Below are positions 1 through 11,410 of a stretch of 64,000 nucleotides of DNA, one piece after another. The stretch is from Symbiodinium natans (lineage: Eukaryota > Sar > Dinophyceae > Suessiales > Symbiodiniaceae). The notes below the pieces were generated by a model. It saw nothing but the letters and a program-made list of their open reading frames with translations, was not told where the DNA came from and searched no databases. The stretch's first letter is position 1. Each line of letters begins with the position of its first letter. The DNA lies in NCBI GenBank assembly GCA_905221605.1, contig CAJNDS010002149.1, positions 479,972-543,971 of the forward strand, in the 5' to 3' direction. A program made the translations under genes and the position numbers.

Positions 1-1353
1 GTTACCCCAATCTCCCCCAGTAGCTATGAAGGACGGACTACACCCCGCAGCAGGCACGGTCGTGGGAGCTGGCGGCGGAGGCCTAATCTCTGTTCCTCCA
101 GGTGAGCATGGATAGACAATCTTAGCCGATGCGACTCTCGATGGCGAACTTCGAGCAAACGCGGAACCTGACTGAGGACCAGAACCTGGCTTGAAATCGC
201 GACGCTGAGTACCTGACTGACCCGGAGAACCCGAAGACTGCGCCCGTTTCGGACTACTACGGCTACGAGGAGTGGCCTTAGCGACGTTACGCGTTCTCGA
301 CTCGATCTCTGGGCTAGTGGCCTGGAAAGGTGACAGAGCTCTAGGGTCAAACACACTGACTCTCTCGCTCCCTCTCCCCCTCGTCTCAGTCTCCCCTCTC
401 TGCTCAAGTGGGACTAGCTGTAATCCTTCTTGCGTAACGCGCCAGGCATATCGAACTCCCCCAACCTCCGTAAACCCCCCAGCCAAGACTTGTGGAGCAA
501 TGGCAGGGCCTTCGGGCACTGGCTGAACGGCTGGCAGATTAGATGTACTCGGATCCACCACCTGCCCCCTCTCAGCCCGTCTGCTGCCTTCGGCCGCGCT
601 AGCGTCTCCCATCCGGTGTATCGTCGGTTTGACAATGTCCACCTTGTCTCCACCAGAGTTTCTGGACTGAGCATCCAAGTTCACCGCATCCTGTGATGAC
701 AGGTTCAACGTTTCCATCTGGCTTGCTACGTCACCAACAACGCCCTGAGGCGAAGTTGCCGAGCGGCCAGGCTCTTGTTCCAGTCTTTCCAATCTTGAAG
801 CCATTGTCGCCTGTTCAACCATCATTCGGTCCAAGGCAGGCACAACATGACACTGGATTGTTTGCTGCATCATCGTGCTCATTTGACCAAACATCTCGGC
901 AATCATATCCTGGCCTAGGATCTGAACTTGACTAGGCTGACCAGTCGTAGCACCATCAGAGCTATCACGTGGTTCTGTCTGCCTGGAACGCATTCCCCCG
1001 TCCGGGATCAACTCATCCTCTTCACCACCAGGTCCACGTCCTCGCCCCCTAACATCAGTCTTGGCTCGCCTGGTCGACACACTCCCACCATCAGGAGAAC
1101 TTTCCACCTGGACTCGCGCGGCGGTTTGATCATCATCTGACACTACCATCAGCGCATCCAGGGCCCCTGGGCCAAGCCCGAACAACCGGCCATCACTAGC
1201 GACTGCAGTGGGGATTGGGCGATCATAAGGAGGATCAACTTCGGATTCCTCCTCTTCCTGTGACGGGTGCCCCGTCCTGTCCGGCGACTCCTGCGCTTCA
1301 CGGAACTCCTCTTCGAGGGCCCCTGCGAGATCAGAATCGCTTTCCGTTGCCAT
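1..1353 (-). CDS. Partial low-complexity protein, gag-like leader of a retroelement polyprotein (C-terminus beyond window)
   Basis: Reading the minus strand from an ATG at 1353 gives 451 codons with no stop, continuing past base 1. The frame stays open upstream to a TAG at about 1510-1512, but the first Met is at 1353. The product is acidic at the start (Glu/Asp runs at residues 13-40), has RGRGRG at 102-107, and a likely Met/Gln/Glu-rich amphipathic helix at about 148-194. A more ordered stretch around 298-316 contains GGVRYAWRV and GLQLVPL. It then becomes Ser/Pro/Arg-rich and poly-Pro (425-430). No enzymatic domain is visible. The mix of disordered, basic and coiled-coil parts resembles leaders of dinoflagellate copia-like polyproteins; that naming is inference. 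The continuous frame is the strongest evidence that it is coding. Confidence 0.6.
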   Translation of the reverse strand, partial: MATESDSDLAGALEEEFREAQESPDRTGHPSQEEEESEVDPPYDRPIPTAVASDGRLFGLGPGALDALMVVSDDDQTAARVQVESSPDGGSVSTRRAKTDVRGRGRGPGGEEDELIPDGGMRSRQTEPRDSSDGATTGQPSQVQILGQDMIAEMFGQMSTMMQQTIQCHVVPALDRMMVEQATMASRLERLEQEPGRSATSPQGVVGDVASQMETLNLSSQDAVNLDAQSRNSGGDKVDIVKPTIHRMGDASAAEGSRRAERGQVVDPSTSNLPAVQPVPEGPAIAPQVLAGGFTEVGGVRYAWRVTQEGLQLVPLEQRGETETRGRGSERVSVFDPRALSPFQATSPEIESRTRNVAKATPRSRSSPKRAQSSGSPGQSGTQRRDFKPGSGPQSGSAFARSSPSRVASAKIVYPCSPGGTEIRPPPPAPTTVPAAGCSPSFIATGGDWGN

Positions 1354-1750
1354 GTCTATAGCGTTGGGCTCATGACCCGCGAGTTCGCGGGGTGCGCAGA
1401 CACAGCTTTTAAGCACAGCACAGCAACACAAGAAGAACAAATGATGCCTGCTGGTCTGTCTGACTGTCTCTTCTGTATCGCCAATCTGTACAAAGCGATT
1501 CTCAAAAACCTACTACTCGATGCGTATCTGTATCATCTGCAGTGAGCCATGCTGAGCTTGGCCATGCAAATCACATTCGAGCAGCAATGGTATCGGCATC
1601 GTCTGTTTGAGAGGGCAAAGTTGGGCGATCCAAGCTCGAAAGAGCTTAAGGTTCCCCCCCAAACACCCCCAACTTTCATGCCTGACACGGCCTGCCGGCC
1701 GTGCCAGGGGGCTGAAGGCTCTGTAGGCGCCGCACCTGGGAAATCACGCT
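1354..1750. other. Upstream region of the minus-strand ORF
   Basis: About 400 bases lie between the start of the large minus-strand ORF and the telomere-like array. No promoter motif or second gene was recognised. The last 10 bases run straight into CCCTAAA repeats. Confidence 0.4.
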
Positions 1751-2195
1751 CCCTAAACCCTAAACCCTAAACCCTAAAACCCCCAAAACCCTAAACCCTA
1801 AAACCCCCTAAACCCTAAACCCTAAACCCTAAACCCTAAACCCTAAACCCTAAACCCTAAACCCTAAACCCTAAACCCTAAACCCTAAACCCTAAACCCT
1901 AAACCCTAAACCCTAAACCCTAAACCCTAAACCTTAACCCCTAAACCTAAAACCCAAAAAAACCCTAAACCCTAAACCCTAAAACCCTAAAAAACCCCAA
2001 CCCTAACCCTAAACCCTAAACCCTAAACCCTAAACCCTAAACCCTAAACCTAAACCCTGTAAACCCTAAACCCTAAACCCCTAAAAACCCCGTAAACCCT
2101 AAACCCCCTAAACCCTAAACCCTAAACCCTAAACCCTAAACCCTAAACCCTAAACCCTAAACCCTAAACCCTAAACCCTAAACCCTAAACCCTAA
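1751..2195. repeat. Telomere-like CCCTAAA array 1
   Basis: About 445 bases of CCCTAAA (TTTAGGG on the other strand) with scattered variants such as CCCTAAAA, CCCCTAAA and CCTTAA. Long runs are perfect 7-mers. TTTAGGG is the telomeric unit in dinoflagellates and plants. Here the array is internal, because unique DNA lies on both sides, so it is an interstitial telomere-like array unless the assembly is wrong. Confidence 0.95.
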
Positions 2196-2919
2196 GCTGC
2201 CGAGAGCGCCGCTGTCCATATGCATGGGCGCTCGAGGCTTCGACCGAGGTCCCCGACCGAGCGTCTCCACAGAACGGTGAGGGAGGGTAAAGCCTCCCGG
2301 TAGACGAGACGGCAGTGACTGGCTACGCCTCAGACCTTGGGCGTCAGCCCTTTTTTGTAATGGGGACCCCGAACCTGCCTTGGGCCCTGTCTGGAGCCTT
2401 TTTTGGGACCTTCTGGGGCCTCTGAAAATGTCCTCACAATTGCTGCATTTCTGGTTTTTTGTTCCCCCAGAAGCCAAACCGCCCTGACGCCCCCCAACCT
2501 GCTGGGACCTTCCTGCGACCCTTGTAGCAACCTCCCGAACTCTTCTGGGACCCCCTCCCTGCTTGGGACTCTCGCCTGCAATGTTCTGTTTTAGCATCGA
2601 AAAAGCAGGCCCTGCTACCCCCGACCGTTTTTGCTGCCCTTTCAAGCCCGAAAATGTGGGTTTTTGGTATTGCAATTGACGGTTTTGGGCACCTTCCATT
2701 TTACTCCGTGAAGGCTCCAAGAAGCCTACGAGCCACTGACAGGCTCCATGAAGCTCGGGAGACCCCGCCCTGCTCTTTCTCGGCAAAAAGCAAGAAAGCC
2801 CCCGGAATTGAACGCTAAACCCTAAATGAGAATAGTTTGGGTGGTTGGGGTGGGACTACATGCTAACGCAAGCGAGCGGCCCGGGTGCTTTTAGCACCAG
2901 TGAGCTTCCCTTCTACACA
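2196..2919. other. Unique segment between two telomere-like arrays
   Basis: About 720 bases of non-repetitive DNA. The minus strand is open for about 200 codons (2178-2786), but it is Arg/Gly/Gln-rich and its C-terminus reads into the repeat, so it is not called as a gene. A small hairpin, GGTGC-TTTTA-GCACC, sits at 2884-2898 just before the second array. Confidence 0.4.
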
Positions 2920-3610
2920 CCCTAAAACCCTAAACCCTAAACCCTAAACCCTAAACCCTAAACCCTAAACCCTAAACCCTAAACCCTAAGCCCTAAGCCC
3001 TAAACCCTAAACCCTAAACCCTAACCCTAAACCCTAAACCCTAAACCCTAGAACCCCCCAAACCCTAAACCCTAAACCCTATAAAACCCCCTAATCCCTA
3101 AACCCTAAACCCGAAATCCTAAACCCTAAAACCCCCTAAACCCTAAACCCCTAAACCCTAAACCCTAAAACCCCCTAAACCCTAAACCCTAAACCCTAAA
3201 CCCTAAACCCTATAAACCCTAAACCCTAAAACCCCCTAAACCCTAAACCCTAAACCCTAAACCGTAAACCGTAAACCCTAAACCCTAAACCCTAAAACCC
3301 CCTAAACCCCAAACCCTGAACCCTAAACCCTAATCCCTAAACCCCCTAACCCTAAACCCTAAACCCTAAACCCTAAACCCTAAACCCCTAAAGCCTAAAC
3401 CCTAAACCCTAAACCCTAAACCCCTAAAACCCCCTAAACCCTATAAACCCTAAACCCTAAAACCTAAAACCCCTTAAGCCCTAAACCCTAAACCCTAAAC
3501 CCTAGAACCCCCTAAAACCTAAACCCCTAAACCCTAAACCCGAAACCCGAAACCCTAAACCCTAAACCCTAAACCCTAAGCCCTAAGCCCTAAGCCCTAC
3601 GCCCTAAACC
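2920..3610. repeat. Telomere-like CCCTAAA array 2
   Basis: About 690 bases of CCCTAAA, more degenerate than array 1. Variants include CCCTAAG, CCCGAAA, CCGTAAA, CCCCTAAA and CCCTATAAA. Its right end passes into CCCTAAGCCCTAAG and then unique DNA carrying a perfect hairpin. Orientation matches array 1. Confidence 0.95.
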
Positions 3611-3617
3611 CGACTCG

Positions 3618-3654
3618 TGGCACCCAAACGAGCGTGGGGCTCGTTTGGGTGCCA
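3618..3654. repeat. Perfect 16-bp inverted repeat with a 5-base loop
   Basis: TGGCACCCAAACGAGC at 3618-3633 is followed by GTGGG and the exact reverse complement at 3639-3654. It sits 8 bases after the end of the CCCTAAA array. No following poly-T or gene was seen, so a terminator role is not supported. Confidence 0.9.
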
Positions 3655-3683
3655 AGATCCTTGAAATTAATCCTAAACCCAGC

Positions 3684-3752
3684 CACTTCCAAGCTGCACG
3701 CGGCACTTCCCGGCACTTCCAAGCTGCACGCGGCACTTCCAAGCTGCACGCG
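3684..3752. repeat. Short direct repeats, 20-bp unit
   Basis: CACTTCCAAGCTGCACGCGG occurs at 3684-3703 and 3714-3733, and again less its last bases from 3734. A 10-bp partial unit lies between the first two. No gene is evident here. Confidence 0.85.
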
Positions 3753-4228
3753 CTCCGAAAGCCCTGGGCAGCCAGCCATTTCGAAGTTTCCGGAATCCGA
3801 AAGCTTCAAAATACAGTGGTAAAAACCAATGAAAACAAGACGTGTGTGCGGCCTGGACGCGGGAAGACCGTGATTTGCTGTGTGCGCCTTGGACGCGGAC
3901 ATGCGTGCGGCTTGAACGGTCCGGCCGGTCTTCGTGCGTGATCAAGACTGCCTCTGAGGCCCTCGCGACGAGGATGCTGTAGGGAAAGGGAGACGCCACG
4001 GCGAGACGTGCAGCATCGTGCAGCGAAAATGGTCAGAATGTGTTATGGAATGCGTCAGAAATGTGTTGGCTTGGTTTTCAGAGGAAAGTTTTCCAACATC
4101 TTCCGACCATTTGGTTGATCTCTGCACCTCACTGGCTCAAATGTCTGTGCTTCACGGGCACTGCCAGCTGGAATATTGAAAGTCGAGATCGTTTCAGACA
4201 TGATGCTGTTGCTACACTGTTCGCGTTC

Positions 4229-4645
4229 TTAAGGGTAGGGCCCTTTGCGGTTGTGCATCCGCTGTGCATTCGGCCGTGTGTTCCGCTTAGCTGGGCCATG
4301 CCAACGCTTCAGGCCAGCTGCTCCTGGCCTAGACGGCTTTCCCGTGTCCATGTGCTTTCCTAAAGCCATGTTGGGCAGGTCGTCCCGTCTGCAAAGGATG
4401 CGGCAAAGCCTCCAAAGCAACTCATCTGCCAGGGGCTCGGCATTGATCTTCCGTTGTTGGTAGGAAGTTCCATAGGGTTCGCATCGGATCACAGAGAGTG
4501 CGCGAAGATGCGCGAAGTCTTTGTGCGAGGAGCCCTTGGGAGCATAGGCTGCCCGAAGAGTGAGTCGTTGTGTTCCCTTCCTTGCACCTGAATCGCACTC
4601 CAATGATTTCAGCGTGCCATGGTGGTGCTGAGCTTGCGCATGCAC
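4229..4645 (-). CDS. Hypothetical open frame, 138 codons
   Basis: A minus-strand frame with balanced composition (Arg, Lys, His, Leu, several Cys) and no recognisable domain. Its first codon at 4645 is GTG, not ATG, so if real it is an internal or terminal exon rather than a whole gene. It starts next to a short CCCTAGACCCTAAACC remnant. The opposite strand has shorter open frames. Confidence 0.2.
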   Translation of the reverse strand: MHAQAQHHHGTLKSLECDSGARKGTQRLTLRAAYAPKGSSHKDFAHLRALSVIRCEPYGTSYQQRKINAEPLADELLWRLCRILCRRDDLPNMALGKHMDTGKPSRPGAAGLKRWHGPAKRNTRPNAQRMHNRKGPYP

Positions 4646-5661
4646 GAACCCTAGACCCTAAACCATCCTACCCGTGCAGTGGAAGAGTTTTGGGACACCT
4701 GCCCGCATGAAGACTGGCGGCCTGTGCAGGCCCCTCCCAGAACTTCCAAACGCCTCCGAAACGACGCCCGGGCCCCGGCCTGAACCCCAAGCACCATTTC
4801 TACAACTGAACATTCTAACCCCGCAGACCCCAAACCCTTCCTAAACCGCCCCAACACATTAACTCCCTAATCCGGGCTGTCCTGATTTTGGATTTATTCA
4901 GCGCCCAGGGTTCCGGATGGGGTTCGAGGGGCTCAAGGGGAGGTTTGAGGATTTCAGGGTTCAGGGTGGAGGGTTATAGGAGTTCAGAGCTTTGGGTGTA
5001 GGGTCCAGGGTCAGGCATCTTGGAGAATCTGGGGGGTGATGGCGAGACACCGCAGCGCTTTTTCCCGACATAACCGTCGAAAAGCTGCAACCACCTTGAC
5101 TAGGGGTGCAATTTGTGGCAGTGTTTCTAGCTCCGGGTCCCTTCTCTGGATACCTTTTCAATCTTTGGAACGGCTCCCGATGCAGAATCTCTTCAGTCTG
5201 AGGGAGAAGCCTGAAGGGAGCGGACGGCGAGGCGAGGAAGCGGGCGGATGTGGGCACTCCAAGACTCCAAGACTCCAAGACTCCTGGGGGATCTTGGTTT
5301 GTGGGTTTATGGGGTTTGGGAAGCTTGACAGCCGCCTTTGCCGCTTAGAGGTCGGGAAGCTTGCGGATCTACCTTGATGCTGTATGGCTCGGAAGGAAGT
5401 GCTGTCTGTACTAGTGGTATCAGTTGTAGAGTATTTTGAGGTGGCGTGCCCAAGTTTCGCTTCTGCGTGGCGTTTCGCTTCTGACTCTAGACCCTAAGCA
5501 TCCCTAAGCCTTAGTTCCTCCTGAACACACGAGTCCTTCCGCACAGCTCTGGCTTCAACATGGGCTCGGATCTGTACTTTCGAATGTCGCCACTCTGGGT
5601 TTCGAGTTCTGTCTGAAAAGTTAAGGAGATTCATGGTCACTGGCCTACGGCTGCCAGGGCG
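4646..5661. other. No supported gene
   Basis: About 1 kb with a triple CAAGACTC direct repeat near 5259-5282 and scattered CCCTAAA/TTAGGG-like scraps (for example 4649-4663 and 5489-5500). Open frames here are short, overlapping and of biased composition. Confidence 0.4.
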
Positions 5662-6077
5662 CTACGAGCACTCCGATTGCGATGAAGGCTGCCTGTGAGG
5701 TGCTGCGGAAGGAGTTCGCGGAGGCCCATCTTCAGGGCTGCTCTTGAACTTGCAACAGCTGCTAGAGTGATCTGGAGGGTTTGCAGGTTGTACGCTTGTC
5801 GCTTGGCGACTGTAAGAGGTTAGGCTTGCCGTGCAGTTGCCAGGACTTCTTCCTATCACCAGCCAAGACGAGGCGCCATGGTGATCGTGCATCTTGAAAT
5901 CCCCGCCGTCTTTGGTTTGAAGCAAGGCGATCTTTTTGTAGGGCTCCGGTAATGGGATCCCCAAAATGGGGATTCGTCCTGGCGTAGGGCCTTGACGGCG
6001 CTTTTTTCGAGACCTCCCCCCACTAATATCTGGCTCATCTGCTCGAGCTTGCGGTCTAATGTAGCATCAACTGACAT
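5662..6077 (-). CDS. Hypothetical minus-strand ORF, possibly split by a frame change
   Basis: An ATG at 6077 opens a 73-codon frame starting MSVDATLDRKLEQMSQIL, a charged amphipathic N-terminus. After about 40 codons another frame (5662-5964) becomes the better-looking one and carries on for 100 codons. An unrecognised intron or a frameshift near 5950 would join them. No domain recognised. Confidence 0.25.
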
Positions 6078-6307
6078 AGTCTACCCTTACTGTTCTTGTC
6101 ATGGTTATGACCATTGTTTTCTCTTTTTGACAATTATGTTTACTTGCGAGTACGACTCCTACGACTAGTCGATGACTCACTGGCGGACGCAGGCTCCCGT
6201 CCGACGAGATCCTCCCCAAGCTCCTGGTCCTGGGCGGGCAGGTGCGGAGATGCCGCCTATAAACCACGGCATGATGAACTGATCCATCATCGCCAGAGTA
6301 GTACGTA

Positions 6308-6401
6308 CATTATATATATATATATACACATGCATGACTTTGTATCATGGTATCAGCGTCCATATCTTTCTATGTATATCTATATATCAATCTATCTATC
6401 T

Positions 6402-6439
<38 letters not shown>

Positions 6440-6452
6440 GCACACACACACA
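6308..6452. repeat. TA and CA microsatellites
   Basis: Two TATATA runs (6309-6327 and 6406-6433) with ATCTATC repeats between them and a CACACA run after them. Open frames across this block are low complexity and are not called. Confidence 0.9.
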
Positions 6453-8220
6453 CCAGGAGTAGTGACACACCAGAAGCCCTTGAGCTGCAGGCCGAGGCCT
6501 GCCAGGAGGCCCTGGCACGAGCCAAGCAGAAGAGAAGCCCCTTGGTCCTTGGGTTCAGAGACAGGGTTCGGCTGTAGAATTGGGATCGGGTTGTGAGCTC
6601 TTCCAAAGAGGTGGGGGGGGGCCCCCAGGTCTCAGCCTCAGCTCTGAGCCTCCCCTCTGAGGTGCCCATGCGCTGGTCACAGAGAACAAGGCCGTGCCTT
6701 TTGTGCTCTAATGTTTAAGGGGCTCTTCCGCCAGGGCTTGCAAGGCTCCTGTGGGCTAAAGCCTCCGTTTCTACTAAGGATTGATCGCGCGTCTCACGCC
6801 GGTTTATGTAAACTTTGGGGTCGCCCCAGCCTGCGATTTTTTTGAAGCTTACAACCGTCAAAGGAACCCAGACATGGCCTTGAAACCCCGCGGTCAAAAG
6901 GGAAAGGGGATCAAGCGGGAAAGGGCTTATAAACGCACATGCAAGAAAAGGCAGCAGAATCTAGAAGCCAGAAGACACAAGAAGGCATGCATAGGCTTGG
7001 CCTCGTCACACCCCGGAAGTGTGCAGAAAGAAGGAGCTCTGGATAAAGCGCCTCGAGAAGGGCTTCTCTCTGCTCTTCGAGGCGGCAGCGCCTCTGGAGT
7101 TTCGGGCTTTGGGGTGATTGTGCTTGTGGAGTTTACTGAAAGCCTTGAGCCCTGACAACCCATGCCCTAGAGAAGTTGTCAGCCCTACATCCTAAAACTG
7201 TGAACCCTAAACTAAAGCCTAAACACCCCCCATACCCTGGACGCCCGCAAGCCTCGAAGCGAAAGCCAGGGCGTTGGCTCCAAGTTCCGGCTGCTTGAGA
7301 GCTTTGGGCAGGCACCGCTCGCAAAATAACCAAGAGGTAGGCAGCACCCCGATGATTATGATGATTACGCCTATGATTCCCCTTTTGGGATCATATCCCT
7401 ACAAAGTCCCCCCTGCCCCCCCCTCCATCCCCCCCTCTCCCAAGGCTCAGTCAGGGTCCTACTAAGAACCAGTTGCAGCCGCCTTCATGTCATGGCTCCT
7501 TGGAGGGGTCTTTTGCACCATCTTGCACCGGAGAGGGATGATGCATGATATGATGCACCTGAAAAGAAGCTGAGCTTTCCTTGTGCTGAGGTCCTCTTCA
7601 AGTCTGGGATCCCCATTGCCACATTTCAGGCCTTCGACAAGGCCGTCCCGGAGATTTTCCAGTGTGAATGGTCTCTCTCGCGTGTGTGCGAAGAGCGCTA
7701 TTGCAGCATGCGGCGATGTGAAAGTCGCAGAACACGTGGAAGGACCGCCAGTAGACCGCCCAAACAGAGAGATCCATGTTCTGATGTTGCCGAGATGCAC
7801 GCTTTTGCCCGCTGCTTCACAGGGCACCTCCCTGGCTGCCTTCTTGCGGGAGCTCTTGGAGAATCTCGAATGGAAAGGTGCGCCTCACCGCAAAAGCGCG
7901 TTACCAGAGAGGCTTTGCCATTGGAACCCTCAGCGCATTGGCTGAAGCTTGGCTGTGTCCCGGAGAGGGAGACCCCTATAGTTGAGACATCCAGTGACAT
8001 CCCGGATGTGCCCAAGCGAAGCCCAAAGCGTGGCAGAACTCGGAGGCGGCGGCTCGCTGACCCGCCTCTGCGCTGCCGTGCTGGCGGCGGGGGCACTCCT
8101 TTCAGCCGAGAGCCTTTCAGAGAAGGGGCTTTGCTGCTTTGCTGTAGCCTTTTGCTAGTAATGATGGTGTCGCTCTTCTTGCGGGGGGGAGGGGGGGAGG
8201 GGAAAGGCGGGTTGCGGCAG
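6453..8220. other. Ambiguous region, possible coding on either strand
   Basis: Several overlapping frames of 60-125 codons are open on both strands. The most natural-looking is minus 7462-7827 (121 codons, with FGRSTGGPSTCSATF and ERPFTLENLRDGLVEGL). None has a recognisable domain or a clear splice context, so no gene is called. Short CCCTAAA-like scraps occur at 7202-7230. Confidence 0.3.
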
Positions 8221-8917
8221 GCCCGGCGCGCGGCTGCCGACAAGGCCCCGCTCGCGCTCATCATCCACAACCTCGAGGCGGCCTTTGGTCTGAAGACCTT
8301 GTCTGAAGGAATGTTGAGGGGTGCTGAGGAAACCCCCCTCCGGAGGTCAGCCCCTGAATTCGCGCAGGCCCTGCCGCCGGCACATCTTAGCGCCCTTTCA
8401 GCTCTGGTGGCCGCCAAGGCCAAGTGCGAGCTGTGCACTTGCAGTTTTTCCGAATTTTCCTGGCTGCCCGACCCCTAAACCCCAACATCTCGCAACATCT
8501 CGCAGCATCTCTCAACATCCCAAGGCCTAAGCCCTAAGGGCCTAAACCCTCAAATGCCCTAAAACCCTCTCCTTTTCTTTCAGGAGATCTGGCTCGTGGC
8601 TTCGGCTGTGGCCCCAGCACGGGGAAGCTCCTTGAGCGTCGGAAATGCGAAGGAAGGGAACCCCCCTCAAAAATGGAGGCAAGGGTTGGGGTTTAGGACC
8701 TCATGAGTTGCAAGCTTCGACATGTGCCAGGTACATACCCAAAAACAAAAAATGCCCAGACCCTGAATCCACCCAAACCCCAAACCCCTAAACGCCCTAA
8801 ACCCTATCACCCCAAAACCCTTAAACCCCATAAGCCCCCAAAGCCCCCAAACCTCGAACCCTCCAGGTGGACCACATCTTTGCGGACGCGGCCCTGGAGA
8901 TGGATCCGTGTACGGCC
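8221..8917 (+). CDS. Four-exon partial gene, unknown product with a possible P-loop-ATPase-like core
   Basis: Four exon-like blocks fit together in phase 0: 8221-8277, 8368-8427, 8584-8649 and 8867-about 8917. Each is preceded by CAG (the third by the strong tract CTTTTCTTTCAG). The joined peptide runs APLALIIHNLEALPPAHL, SALSALVAAKAKC, EIWLVASAVAP and VDHIFADAALEMDP. Donors would be AG|GC after codon GAG at 8277 and GA-type at 8428 and 8650. The second intron (8428-8583) contains CCCTAAR repeats. A hydrophobic strand ending HNLE followed by a second strand WLVASAV is weakly like Walker B and sensor 1 of AAA+ proteins such as origin-recognition subunits; this is speculative. Start and stop were not found. 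Confidence 0.4.
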
Positions 8918-8939
8918 AAGGATGGGGCTCACGGCTCTC

Positions 8940-9200
8940 CATGTGTAACTGTGTCTGGGTGGGGGCGGGTTCAATGTTCAGGGTTTGAGGGGTTTAGGGT
9001 AGTTTGGGTTTAGGGTTTATGGCCCAAGGGCGTTGAGTGTTTAGGGTTGAGGATGCTAAGGGTTTTATGGTTTGGGGTTTCGGGTTTGGGGTTCTGGAGG
9101 ATAGTGGGGAACCCGTGTTGTTTTTTGGTGGGGGAGCTACCCCCTAATAAGTAACTTGGTCTGCACCTGCATCAAAAAAGCGCCCCAGCACCTGCAACAC
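8940..9200. repeat. Degenerate TTTAGGG-like tract
   Basis: G-strand telomere-like scraps (GTTTAGGGT, GGTTTAGGGTTTATGG and similar) from about 8987 to 9092, opposite in orientation to the arrays at the left of the window. No gene seen. Confidence 0.6.
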
Positions 9201-9205
9201 TACAC

Positions 9206-10090
<885 letters not shown>

Positions 10091-10458
10091 GGCGGCGGCG
10101 ACGACGACTACGATGACGATGAGCAAACATGGTAAGACTGCTCTCCCCTCTACCCCCCTTTAGCCCACCCACACAACCAAAACCCCCCCCCCCCCCCTCA
10201 CCGCAAAAATCACGCGCCCCCGCGCCCACAGCAAAGAAGCACCCACAACAAAACAGCAACACTCTCACCGGTATAGGGGCATAGGGCTTGACATGAAGGA
10301 GCAGCAGGGTTTTGGTCTTGGAATAGGTGCCGCATTGAACCTGGTAGTCATGGCAGTCGCAGTGCAAAGGCTGCTTGGGGCCTGGCTTTGAAAGTTTTTT
10401 GTCCACTTGGCCACTAAGCCACTCAGGGATGTTCTTTGGAGGATGTTTCAATCTGCAG

Positions 10459-10578
10459 GGTGTTGAGCAGGCCGTGGTGTTTGAAAGCGCAAGTCCAAGT
10501 CGTGGCTCCAAACACCAAAGCCAGGGCTTCACGTTCTCCTACGAAGAGGTGCACACCCGCGAGAGCGTTCTGAGCTGA
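10459..10578 (+). CDS. Terminal exon of an unknown gene
   Basis: After the acceptor CAATCTGCAG the frame gives 39 residues (GVEQAVVFESASPSRG and FSYEEVHTRESVLS) and a TGA. Composition is natural. The upstream exon was not identified, because the trinucleotide array and poly-C tract lie in between. Confidence 0.35.
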   Translation, partial: GVEQAVVFESASPSRGSKHQSQGFTFSYEEVHTRESVLS

Positions 10579-10700
10579 ATTTAGTTGCTTAACCGTAAAC
10601 CCAAAACCACTGTGAAGACCCTATACGCCCCAAAGCTTGAAACCTGCTTTCAAAGGCGTTTCAGGGCTTTTGATGGTTTCTAGCATTGTGGAGAGCCGAG

Positions 10701-11070
10701 GTTACCACGTGGAACTCAAGGGCAGGTACCCCGACGGCCTGCTCGGAGCCCCAAGGTCTTGTGTCAAGGGGGGGCTTTTGTAGGGTTCTCGGGGTTTTGG
10801 GGTGTAGAGGTTTTTCGGGTTTAAGGAACTTAGGGTAAAGGGTATATTCATATACATATATACACTCACATACATATACATATTCATGTGCCTGTACTTA
10901 TACACACTCAGCAAGTAAATGTGCATATGTCTAGACATATATTCTGCTTGGTGTATGTTTACACGCTGCTTGTTGAGAACTCAGCGCATTTCTGCGATCT
11001 GCGGTTGCAAAGCGATGTCCCCCAGGCCATCGTGCTCACACCCTCTGGCCACCAAAAAGCAGGCCAAGGT
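10701..11070 (+). CDS. Two short exon-like blocks, unknown product
   Basis: The block at 10701-10783 follows GCCGAG and encodes GYHVELKGRYPDGLLGAPRS before TAG. The block at about 10970-11062 encodes ENSAHFCDLRLQSDVPQAIV and ends near AAG|GTGGGC, a possible GT donor. They lie in different frames with a TA-rich spacer between them. Linking them as one gene is a guess. Confidence 0.25.
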
Positions 11071-11410
11071 GGGCACTTGGGGGTCTCGGGTTTAGGGTTT
11101 GGGGTTTAGGGAGTGCTGTGGGTTAGGGAGTGTTGTGGGTTAGGGCTAACTCCTCCCATAAAGTGGGTTTGGGGTATCGGGTTGAGTATTTCAGAGGCCC
11201 GAGGAGGTGGCGACTGTTTTGTGTCGGTTCTGGGATGCATTGATATAAGCGCTGCTCATGGGTGCCTTTGAATGTCGTTGAGCACTTGTCTTGATACAGA
11301 AACATGCTGAAGAGCTAATCGTCGCTGTTCAGAGCACGACCCTCACTTTGTGACAAAGGCTCCCTTTCTCATGGGTGCTAGGCCGTCTCGACCACCATCC
11401 CCTTTCCCAG

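Noticed and set aside
2178-2786. 202-codon minus frame between telomere-like arrays
   Set aside because: Arg/Gly/Gln/Ser-biased, no domain, ends inside the CCCTAAA repeat; no splice or start context.
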